Assembly (NCBI GenBank): GCA_024763115.1
Contig: JANTGB010000038.1
Coordinates: forward strand, 1-12,170
Length of the DNA: 12,170 nt
Origin: Desulfobulbaceae bacterium
GTDB lineage: Bacteria; Desulfobacterota; Desulfobulbia; Desulfobulbales; SURF-16
Direction of reading: 5' to 3'
Shown here: piece after piece, positions 6,993 to 12,170 of the stretch
Layout: each line of letters opens with the position of its first letter
How positions within the stretch are numbered: the stretch's first letter is position 1
Program-made: the position numbers and the translations under genes
Notes under the pieces: model-generated
The model's input: the letters and a program-made list of their open reading frames with translations, nothing else
Told to the model about the DNA's origin: nothing
The model's database searches: none

Positions 6993-7574
6993 GTGCAGAA
7001 AAATACGAAAAAAATAAACCGTCTCCGGTTTTCATTCGCCTTGAGCCCTGTTTTATTATTCTGCTTATGCCTGAATACTTTTGCCGGGAATAATGTTGAC
7101 CGGGAATATCGGGTCAAGGCCGCCTTTGTTTATAATTTTGCCCGGTTCACTCTCTGGCCGGACAGCGCCTTTGCCTCGCCGGACAGCCCTGTAACTATCT
7201 GTGTTTACGGTAATGATTTTTTCGGCAATAGTTTTACCCAGTTTATCGGCAAAAAAATAAAAAACAGAAAACTGGTTATTAAAAAAACCGCCACGCTGTC
7301 TCATCATCCCCCCTGTCAGATAATCTTTATCAGCAAAGCCGAGAAAGAATCCCTGCCGGAAATATTGAAAAAACTGGCCGGAAAACCGGTTCTTCTGGTC
7401 AGCGATATTGAAAATTTTGCCGACCAGGGTGGAACCATCGGTCTACTCAAGATAGACAATAAAATACGCTTTGACATTAATCTGGACACGGCCAGAAACG
7501 ATCATCTGCAAATCAGTTCCCATCTTTTAAAACTGGGCCATAAGGTAATAAGTTCCAAAAAAGAGCAGATATGA
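6993..7574 (+). CDS. YfiR-like periplasmic protein (DUF4154 family)
   Basis: In Pseudomonas, YfiR is a periplasmic repressor of the diguanylate cyclase YfiN. Here the target is unknown. The 193-residue product has a signal peptide (basic start, hydrophobic residues about 13-29, cleavage likely after NTFA, residue 31). The mature part follows the family pattern: YRVKAAFVYNFARFTLWP (39-56), VTICVYG (67-73), PCQIIFIS (107-114), VLLVSDIENFADQGGTIGL (133-151), then DNKIRFDINLDTAR (155-168) and the SSHLLKLG end. Cys70 and Cys108 fit the positions of the first disulfide of Pseudomonas YfiR (recalled as C71-C110); the second pair is absent. The GTG at 6993 gives the full signal peptide, although no Shine-Dalgarno sequence is evident. 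Its stop overlaps the next start (ATGA), implying translational coupling. No yfiN or yfiB homolog is present. Receptor genes next to DUF4154 genes suggest a role in outer-membrane uptake or signalling. Confidence 0.87.
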   Translation: MQKNTKKINRLRFSFALSPVLLFCLCLNTFAGNNVDREYRVKAAFVYNFARFTLWPDSAFASPDSPVTICVYGNDFFGNSFTQFIGKKIKNRKLVIKKTATLSHHPPCQIIFISKAEKESLPEILKKLAGKPVLLVSDIENFADQGGTIGLLKIDNKIRFDINLDTARNDHLQISSHLLKLGHKVISSKKEQI

Positions 7575-9460
7575 GACCTGACTTTATTGAATATCTGCAT
7601 AAAAAAGTTCTTCTCGGCGATGGGGCCATCGGCACCTATCTCTATGCCAGGGGCATTGAACTGGGACGGGATACCGACCGGCTTAACCTCAGCGAACCAG
7701 ACTTGATCTATTCAATTCACGAAGAATATATCAGGGCCGGCAGTCAGCTTATTGAGACCAACACCTTTGGCGCCAACCGTTTTCAGCTCCAGTCCGCCGG
7801 GCCGGCAGATCGGATCAGAGATATAAACCTGGCCGGCGCCACTATTGCCCGCCGGGCTGCAGGCCCGGATATTTATGTGGCCGGTTCCATCGGCCCTACC
7901 GGCATTGATGATCTGGAAAGGGAAGAACAGGCTGCCGCAGACATAGAAGACGCCTTCAGGGAACAGATTGAAGCCCTGCTGGAGGGCGGGGTTGATCTTC
8001 TCCTGTTTGAGACCTTCACCAGCCTGGAGGAATTACTGCCGGCCATTAAAATTGCCAGAACCATAACCGATGTGCCGATCATTGCCCAGATGGCTTACCC
8101 GGCAAAAGGAAAAACCAGCCTGGGAGTTGATGCCTTGACCTGCGGCCTGGCTGCACTCGAAGCTGGAGCCGATGTGGTGGGCGGCAACTGCGGGCGGGGC
8201 GTCTCTACCCTGCTTACCGCCATTGAACATCTGTCTCCCCTGAAAGAACGGGCCCCGTTATCCGCCTTTCCCAATGCCGGTTTCCCGGAAATTGTCGGCC
8301 ACCGCATGGTCTATCCGGCCCAGCCTGCTTACATGGGCCAGGTACTGACCGAAATGATCAAACTGGGGGTACGGCTGGTTGGCGGCTGCTGCGGCACCAC
8401 TCCTACTCATATTCATGAATTTCAAAAGCTGCTGCGGATAAAAAAACGCCCTCTGGCCCGGATTACCGCTATTGCAGACGAGGCTGACCCGACCGCCGGC
8501 AGGGAACAGGAAAAAACAGGCTGCGGCCGGCTGCTGCGGGAACTGCCGGCGGATCGGTTACCTGTTTTTGTTGAGCTTGATCCGCCCACTCATCTTGATG
8601 TCGGTGGAGTTATCCAGGGAGCGCACAGCCTGAAAAAAAGCGGGGCCGATGTTATAACCCTGGGCGAAAATCCCTTAGCCGTGCTGCGGGCCGACAATAT
8701 GGCTCTGGCCCATCGTATCCAGCAGGATGTCGGGATTAAAACCGTAATTCACCTAACCGGCAGGGACAAAAATCTTCTCGGGCTCCAGGCCCAGATCATG
8801 GGAGCCCACATTCTGGGGATCCGGGGTATTCTGGCCGTTACCGGCGATCCGGCTTCTTCCAGCGATCAACCGGGGGTCAGTGGCGTGTTTGATGTCAAAT
8901 CCTTTGGTCTGATGCGAACAATCAATCTTTTCAATCAGGGATTCAACCTCGCGGGCCGGGATATGAAGGAAAAGTGCGATATCTCCATCGGCGGCGCCTT
9001 CAGCTACCGACCCTTGCGCCCGGAAAACCAGATCAGACGGCTGGAGCGCAAGGCTGCCCTGGGCATGAGTTTTGTCATGACTCAACCGCTTTTTTCTGCT
9101 GAAACCGTGGAAAAAATGCTTGAGCAGACTGCTCATCTTGATCTCCTGCTTCTGCCCGGCATCTTCCCGCTCATCTCGGCCCGTAATGCGGATTTCCTCC
9201 ACAATGAAGTGCCGGGCATTACTATACCTGCAGAAACAAGAAAAACCTTGTGGCTTTACGATAAGGTGGAGGATCAGCGTAAGGCGGCCATGGAAATAAC
9301 CTGGAATTTGATCAGCAAAATAGCTCCGTTAGTTGACGGACTTTACCTGATCAGCCCTTTGAATAAATGGAAAATTACTTCCCGGCTTACCAGAGATATC
9401 AGGCAGGCGGGTTGGAGCGGCAGCGGTAAAATAAAAAAATTCAGCACTGCCGATAAATGA
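7571..9460 (+). CDS. Bifunctional homocysteine S-methyltransferase / 5,10-methylenetetrahydrofolate reductase
   Basis: A 629-residue cytoplasmic fusion, close in size and order to Bacillus YitJ. The N-terminal homocysteine S-methyltransferase domain (about 5-290) forms methionine; its zinc-thiolate ligands are Cys207 (GGNCG) and Cys273-Cys274 (GGCCGTT), with GDGAIGTYL (16-24) and ETNTFGANR (62-70) also typical. A linker of about 30-40 residues follows. The C-terminal MetF-type TIM barrel (about 325-610) would reduce methylene-THF to methyl-THF with FAD; Glu335 in FVELDPP, TGDP (424-427) and TQP (504-506) match active-site and flavin regions. The fusion lacks the folate and cobalamin domains of MetH, so the methyl donor for the first domain is uncertain. 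ATG at 7571 overlaps the yfiR-like stop by 4 nt, so the two are probably one operon. No SAM riboswitch or other methionine-responsive leader was seen upstream. The pairing with yfiR is unexpected. Both domains look intact. Confidence 0.92.
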   Translation: MRPDFIEYLHKKVLLGDGAIGTYLYARGIELGRDTDRLNLSEPDLIYSIHEEYIRAGSQLIETNTFGANRFQLQSAGPADRIRDINLAGATIARRAAGPDIYVAGSIGPTGIDDLEREEQAAADIEDAFREQIEALLEGGVDLLLFETFTSLEELLPAIKIARTITDVPIIAQMAYPAKGKTSLGVDALTCGLAALEAGADVVGGNCGRGVSTLLTAIEHLSPLKERAPLSAFPNAGFPEIVGHRMVYPAQPAYMGQVLTEMIKLGVRLVGGCCGTTPTHIHEFQKLLRIKKRPLARITAIADEADPTAGREQEKTGCGRLLRELPADRLPVFVELDPPTHLDVGGVIQGAHSLKKSGADVITLGENPLAVLRADNMALAHRIQQDVGIKTVIHLTGRDKNLLGLQAQIMGAHILGIRGILAVTGDPASSSDQPGVSGVFDVKSFGLMRTINLFNQGFNLAGRDMKEKCDISIGGAFSYRPLRPENQIRRLERKAALGMSFVMTQPLFSAETVEKMLEQTAHLDLLLLPGIFPLISARNADFLHNEVPGITIPAETRKTLWLYDKVEDQRKAAMEITWNLISKIAPLVDGLYLISPLNKWKITSRLTRDIRQAGWSGSGKIKKFSTADK

Positions 9461-9490
9461 ATTTCATCTAAGGGTTCACTCAAAAGTAAA

Positions 9491-9623
9491 TTAGTGCCTT
9501 ACTCCTGAAAATCTGTAACAAAAAACAAGAAAATGAAGACATGATTTTGAAACTATTTACAACGAGTTACTCCAAGGCACTTATCCTAAAAATTCTAAGT
9601 CCACTTCCACTTTAGTGGGTTAG
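9491..9623 (+). repeat. 133-bp direct repeat, copy 2
   Basis: Same orientation as 6843-6975, gap-free, with 9 hand-counted differences. The two copies bracket the yfiR-metHF cassette, with starts 2648 bp apart. Here it lies 31 bp after the metHF stop and is followed 8 bp later by a large hairpin not found at copy 1. Confidence 0.88.
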
Positions 9624-9631
9624 TAGAGATA

Positions 9632-9749
9632 AGGTGTAATATGGACATTTAGAAAAGTGATCTGATTGCATGCAACTGCAGGCGTAGCAGGGTTACGCCT
9701 CTGGATTGCATAATTGCAGATCGATTTTCTAAATGTTCAGATTGCGCCT
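9632..9749. repeat. 118-nt imperfect palindrome (large hairpin)
   Basis: The outer arms are 9632-9656 and 9725-9749. They include the perfect 12-bp pair ACATTTAGAAAA (9645-9656) and TTTTCTAAATGT (9725-9736), and outer ends that pair with four mismatches. Middle arms around GATCTG and TTGCAT pair with small bulges. The inner stem AGGCGTA (9680-9686) pairs perfectly with TACGCCT (9694-9700), leaving a 7-nt loop. This could form a cruciform or a structured RNA. It is consistent with a palindromic mobile repeat or a strong transcription block between the metHF gene and receptor 2. Confidence 0.75.
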
Positions 9750-9751
9750 CG

Positions 9752-9813
9752 GAATGTGAAGTTATTTTTGAGTGAGCCCTTAGAATGCGAAGTTATTTTT
9801 GGGTGAGCCCTAA
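9752..9813 (+). repeat. Tandem duplication of a 31-bp unit
   Basis: 9752-9782 and 9783-9813 are adjacent copies of GAATGYGAAGTTATTTTTG followed by RGTGAGCCCT and two more bases, differing at three positions. The first copy contains the right inverted end of the 9469-9782 structure, so the second may be an alternative or duplicated end. Confidence 0.8.
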
Positions 9814-9824
9814 GCAAGTATTAA

Positions 9825-9854
9825 TTGACAAAAAAAATGAACGAAACATATAAA
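9825..9854 (+). promoter_or_regulatory. Candidate sigma-70-type promoter for TonB receptor 2
   Basis: A perfect -35 box TTGACA (9825-9830) is separated by 18 bp from TATAAA (9849-9854), which differs from TATAAT at one position. Transcription would begin around 9860-9863. That would leave the ATG at 9865 almost leaderless and its Shine-Dalgarno sequence (9854-9858) outside the RNA. Either this is a chance match or the true translation start lies further downstream. Confidence 0.4.
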
Positions 9855-9864
9855 AGGAACATTA

Positions 9865-11970
9865 ATGACAAATCAAATTTTACCAAACCAGCATTGCTGT
9901 ACCAATTTTTTCCCAGCCTCCCACGTGCATCAAAATTCGTCCGTGAATTCACTAAAACACGGACGAATTTTAACGGTAAAACCAATTGTTACCGTTACCT
10001 GTTTTGTTGTCATGGCTCTGACCGTATTCTTTTGTTCTTCCGCCATGGCCCTGACAAACAACCTACCCTATGATTTAAGCGAACTGAGCCTTGAGGATCT
10101 GATGAACATCGAGGTAACCTCGGTGAGCAAGGAACCGCAGAAACTCTCTGACTCGGCAGCGGCAATCTTTGTCATCACTCAGGAAGACATCCGGCGCTCC
10201 GGGGCAACCTCAATTCCGGAAGTTCTGCGCCTGGCGCCCGGCGTGCATGTAGCACGGATTGACACCAGCAAATGGTCAATCAGCATTCGTGGTTTTAATT
10301 CACGTTTTTCCAACAAGCTGCTGGTACTGATTGACGGTCGCTCGGTCTACAGCCCGCTCTATTCCGGGGTGTACTGGGATGTCCAGGATACCATGCTGGA
10401 AGACATTGAGCGGATAGAGGTCATTCGCGGCCCCGGTGCCACCTTGTGGGGAGCCAACGCGGTAAACGGCGTAATAAATATAATCACCGGAAACTCCTTT
10501 GATACCCAGGGAACCCTGATAAGCGCCGGAACCGGCAACCAGGAAAAAATGTTTACTAACGGCCGGTACGGCGGGGCAATAAATGATAAAACCAGTTACA
10601 GAATTTACGGAAAATATTTTGACCGGGACAAATCCACGGCTGATGATCACCGGGCCGAGGACGGCTGGGATTCACGGCGCGGCGGATTTCGGCTTGACAG
10701 CCGGCTGACGGCTGCGGATTCCCTGACCATACAGGGTGATATCTATGATAATGAAGCAGACCAGACCACATCAGTAAGCATGATGCAGACGCCTTACCGG
10801 AAAACTTTTGCCGAGACCACCGACCAGTCAGGCGGCAACCTGCTTCTCCGCTGGCAACGGACATTTTCAGATACGACCGGGCTTGAACTGCAGGCCTATT
10901 ATGACCAGACCGAGCGGCACGAGTATGTCCTTGATCAGGAATTAGACATTTATGATTTTACCCTCCAGAATCATTTTCAGCTAAGCCGTGCTCAACATGT
11001 AATATGGGGAATGGATTACCGCTTTTGCCGGGGCGACGTTACAGGAAATCAGGGCATCCGGATGCGGCACAGCCATTGCAGCAAGGAACTTTTCAGTACC
11101 TTTATTCAGGACGACATCGCTGTTATCCCGCAGCAGCTCCATCTGATTCTGGGCTCAAAGTTCGAACATAACGGTTTTACCGGCTATGAAGTTCAGCCTA
11201 ACGCTCGCCTGCTCTGGACGCCGAATGAAAATCACGTCTGCTGGGCCGCTTTTTCCCGGGCCGTTCGCACTCCAGGCCGGATTGAACGTGACGGTCATGT
11301 GCAGATAATCATCCCGCCCCAGGGCGGGATGCCGGAACCAACGATTATGCAGCTTGAGGGAACAGAAGATTATGATGCGGAAGATCTGCTGGCCTATGAG
11401 CTGGGTTACCGTTTTCTGGGAATAGACAACTTTTCCGTCGATATTGCCGCCTATTACAGCGATTATGACGACCTGGAGACCATTGAAACCCAAAACTCTC
11501 CGCCGAATATTATCAAGACCCTGGATAATTTGATGAGCGGTGCTGCTTACGGCCTTGAGGCTGCAGTTGAGTGGCAACCCCTTGCCTGGTGGCGGCTGAC
11601 GGCCGTCTATGCCTATGAGAATGTTTCGCTTGAGCTTAACGATGGCAGCCGGGATTACAGCTCTTTGAGCGCAGCGGAAAAAGACACGCCCCACAATCTC
11701 GCCTCTCTGCGCTCAAGCATGGATTTGCCGGCCGACATGGAACTTGATATCTGGTGCCGCTATGTAGACGCTTTAAAAGAACATAAGGTTGACAGCTATA
11801 TAAATATGGATATCAGGCTGGCCTGGCAGGCCCGGCCCGGCCTGGAAATTTCCCTGGTCGGCCGGAATATCCTGGACAGTGAGCAGATGGAATATAACAG
11901 GAGCAGCATGGGCAACAAGCCTACAGAGGTGCCGCGCAGTCTCTATTTCAAGACAACCTGGAATCTATAA
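9865..11970 (+). CDS. TonB-dependent outer-membrane receptor 2
   Basis: Paralog of receptor 1: a predicted outer-membrane beta-barrel importer with unknown ligand, 701 residues from the ATG at 9865. That ATG has a good AAGGA six nt upstream, but it leaves a 40-residue n-region before the hydrophobic signal core (about 41-58) and cleavage after AMA (residue 62). A GTG at 9943 (codon 27) would give a more normal signal peptide, and a promoter match overlaps the Shine-Dalgarno sequence, so the start is uncertain. LSELSLEDLMNIEVTSVSK (71-89) precedes the plug (about 90-209), which has DIRRSG, IRGFNS, LIDGRSVY and RGPGATLWGANAVNG. The plug and preceding linker are 118/142 identical to receptor 1. 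The barrel is more divergent, though TGYEVQPNARLL is shared. The protein ends LYFKTTWNL, with Leu instead of the usual terminal aromatic residue. No gene follows in the same direction before the window ends. Confidence 0.92.
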   Translation: MTNQILPNQHCCTNFFPASHVHQNSSVNSLKHGRILTVKPIVTVTCFVVMALTVFFCSSAMALTNNLPYDLSELSLEDLMNIEVTSVSKEPQKLSDSAAAIFVITQEDIRRSGATSIPEVLRLAPGVHVARIDTSKWSISIRGFNSRFSNKLLVLIDGRSVYSPLYSGVYWDVQDTMLEDIERIEVIRGPGATLWGANAVNGVINIITGNSFDTQGTLISAGTGNQEKMFTNGRYGGAINDKTSYRIYGKYFDRDKSTADDHRAEDGWDSRRGGFRLDSRLTAADSLTIQGDIYDNEADQTTSVSMMQTPYRKTFAETTDQSGGNLLLRWQRTFSDTTGLELQAYYDQTERHEYVLDQELDIYDFTLQNHFQLSRAQHVIWGMDYRFCRGDVTGNQGIRMRHSHCSKELFSTFIQDDIAVIPQQLHLILGSKFEHNGFTGYEVQPNARLLWTPNENHVCWAAFSRAVRTPGRIERDGHVQIIIPPQGGMPEPTIMQLEGTEDYDAEDLLAYELGYRFLGIDNFSVDIAAYYSDYDDLETIETQNSPPNIIKTLDNLMSGAAYGLEAAVEWQPLAWWRLTAVYAYENVSLELNDGSRDYSSLSAAEKDTPHNLASLRSSMDLPADMELDIWCRYVDALKEHKVDSYINMDIRLAWQARPGLEISLVGRNILDSEQMEYNRSSMGNKPTEVPRSLYFKTTWNL

Positions 11971-12007
11971 AGTTTCACCCTTGACGATTTCGTAAAAACC
12001 TGTTTTA

Positions 12008-12075
12008 CCATGAAGGACACTAAGAAAAATCGTAAAATCAGCATATTAAATTCATGTTCTTTATGAACTTCATGG
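12008..12075. repeat. Imperfect palindrome downstream of receptor 2
   Basis: CCATGAAG (12008-12015) pairs perfectly with CTTCATGG (12068-12075). The adjoining GACACTAAGAA and TTCTTTATGAA pair partially, around an AT-rich centre. It may serve as a transcription end for receptor 2 or be a relic of a CATGAAG-type palindromic repeat; no T-run directly follows the stem. Confidence 0.5.
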
Positions 12076-12136
12076 GTAACTACTCATGGGGTAAGCGCTA
12101 TAACTTCGCTAACCCCTGTAATTGTAACTGGTTACA
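12076..12136 (-). repeat. Palindromic intergenic repeat, copy 2 (inverted)
   Basis: Read on the minus strand, this has the same order as 3090-3147: palindrome TGTAACTGGTTACA (12123-12136), a three-base insertion, hairpin (GGGGTTAGCG from 12107-12116 with CGCTTACCCC from 12088-12097), then ATGAGTAGTTAC ending at 12076. It differs from copy 1 by three substitutions and a 3-nt gap in the hairpin-to-end segment. The hairpin can still form in both copies. Confidence 0.8.
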
Positions 12137-12170
12137 GGGTGCCGTAGATTTTCGTGATCGGGTCGGCGCA

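Larger units (their letters stand above)
9469..9782. mobile_element. Compound repeat region with 21-bp inverted ends
   Basis: A 314-bp stretch bounded by inverted repeats at 9469-9489 (starting TAAGGGTTCACTC) and 9762-9782 (ending GAGTGAGCCCTTA), 19 of 21 positions matching. Inside lie copy 2 of the 133-bp repeat and a 118-nt hairpin. No open frame of note is present. Copy 1 of the 133-bp repeat lacks these ends and the hairpin, so the simplest reading is a MITE-like element invaded by, or assembled with, other repeats. It fills most of the gap between the metHF gene and receptor 2. Confidence 0.6.
11971..12170. other. Gene-free end of window, rich in palindromes
   Basis: No coding region is visible after the stop of receptor 2. 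The stretch holds an imperfect palindrome at 12008-12075 and, directly adjoining it, the minus-strand copy of the palindromic repeat seen at 3090. The last 30 bases show nothing recognisable. Confidence 0.5.

Noticed and set aside
7575..7640. SAM riboswitch or other methionine-responsive leader for the metHF gene
   Set aside because: The gene starts inside the end of the yfiR-like gene and no riboswitch-like structure is seen before yfiR; the gap there is filled by the 133-bp repeat.
9752..9813. Possible CRISPR array
   Set aside because: The two 31-bp units are directly adjacent with no spacer, only two copies exist, and no cas gene is present.
9825..10073. 82-codon frame starting with TTG and overlapping the receptor 2 signal region
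   Set aside because: It is in another frame of a clear receptor gene, and its TTG is also the first triplet of a -35 match; the translation resembles no family.
11155..11694. Long antisense open frame (179 codons) inside receptor 2
   Set aside because: It mirrors the codon pattern of the receptor gene, with no start signals and no domain-like features. The same reasoning applies to antisense frames inside the transglycosylase, receptor 1 and metHF genes.

Overview
The window looks like a chromosomal stretch from a Gram-negative bacterium. It has two TonB-dependent outer-membrane receptors, a lipoprotein-type lytic transglycosylase and a periplasmic YfiR-like protein. My best guess is a deltaproteobacterial lineage (Desulfobacterota), because I associate receptors of this type next to YfiR/DUF4154 proteins with that group. 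No marker gene here settles it. I saw no tRNA, rRNA, CRISPR array, transposase, integrase or phage gene.

Layout. Positions 252-2756 (+) hold a MltD-like transglycosylase with three LysM domains, followed 6 nt later by a short-chain dehydrogenase with an altered active site. A shared terminator-like palindrome at 2755-2775 separates this pair from two minus-strand genes: a small acidic protein of unknown function (2779-3036) and a dGTPase-family HD phosphohydrolase (3225-4262). Positions 4263-4797 hold no gene but contain a MITE-like inverted-repeat element (4445-4698). Then follow, all on +, TonB receptor 1 (4798-6846), a YfiR-like periplasmic protein (6993-7574), a fused homocysteine S-methyltransferase/methylenetetrahydrofolate reductase (7571-9460, overlapping yfiR by ATGA), a dense repeat region (9461-9824) and TonB receptor 2 (9865-11970).

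How the genes may work together. The first pair serves the cell wall and an unknown redox step. The dGTPase would act on the dNTP pool. The two receptors are paralogs with nearly identical plugs, so they probably use the same TonB machinery while binding different ligands through divergent barrels. The YfiR-like protein suggests periplasmic sensing linked to cyclic-di-GMP or another signalling output, but no YfiN-type partner is present. Instead yfiR is translationally coupled to a methionine/one-carbon enzyme, which is unexpected.

The most unusual aspect is the intergenic DNA. A 133-bp sequence occurs as two direct copies (about 93% identical) bracketing the yfiR-metHF cassette. The second copy lies inside a compound structure with 21-bp inverted ends, a 118-nt hairpin and a 31-bp tandem duplication. 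A separate 33-bp inverted-repeat element lies upstream of receptor 1. A palindromic repeat family has opposite-facing copies at 3090-3147 and 12076-12136. No known new defence or biosynthetic system is evident. The candidates for novelty are these non-autonomous repeat families and the receptor/yfiR/metHF arrangement.
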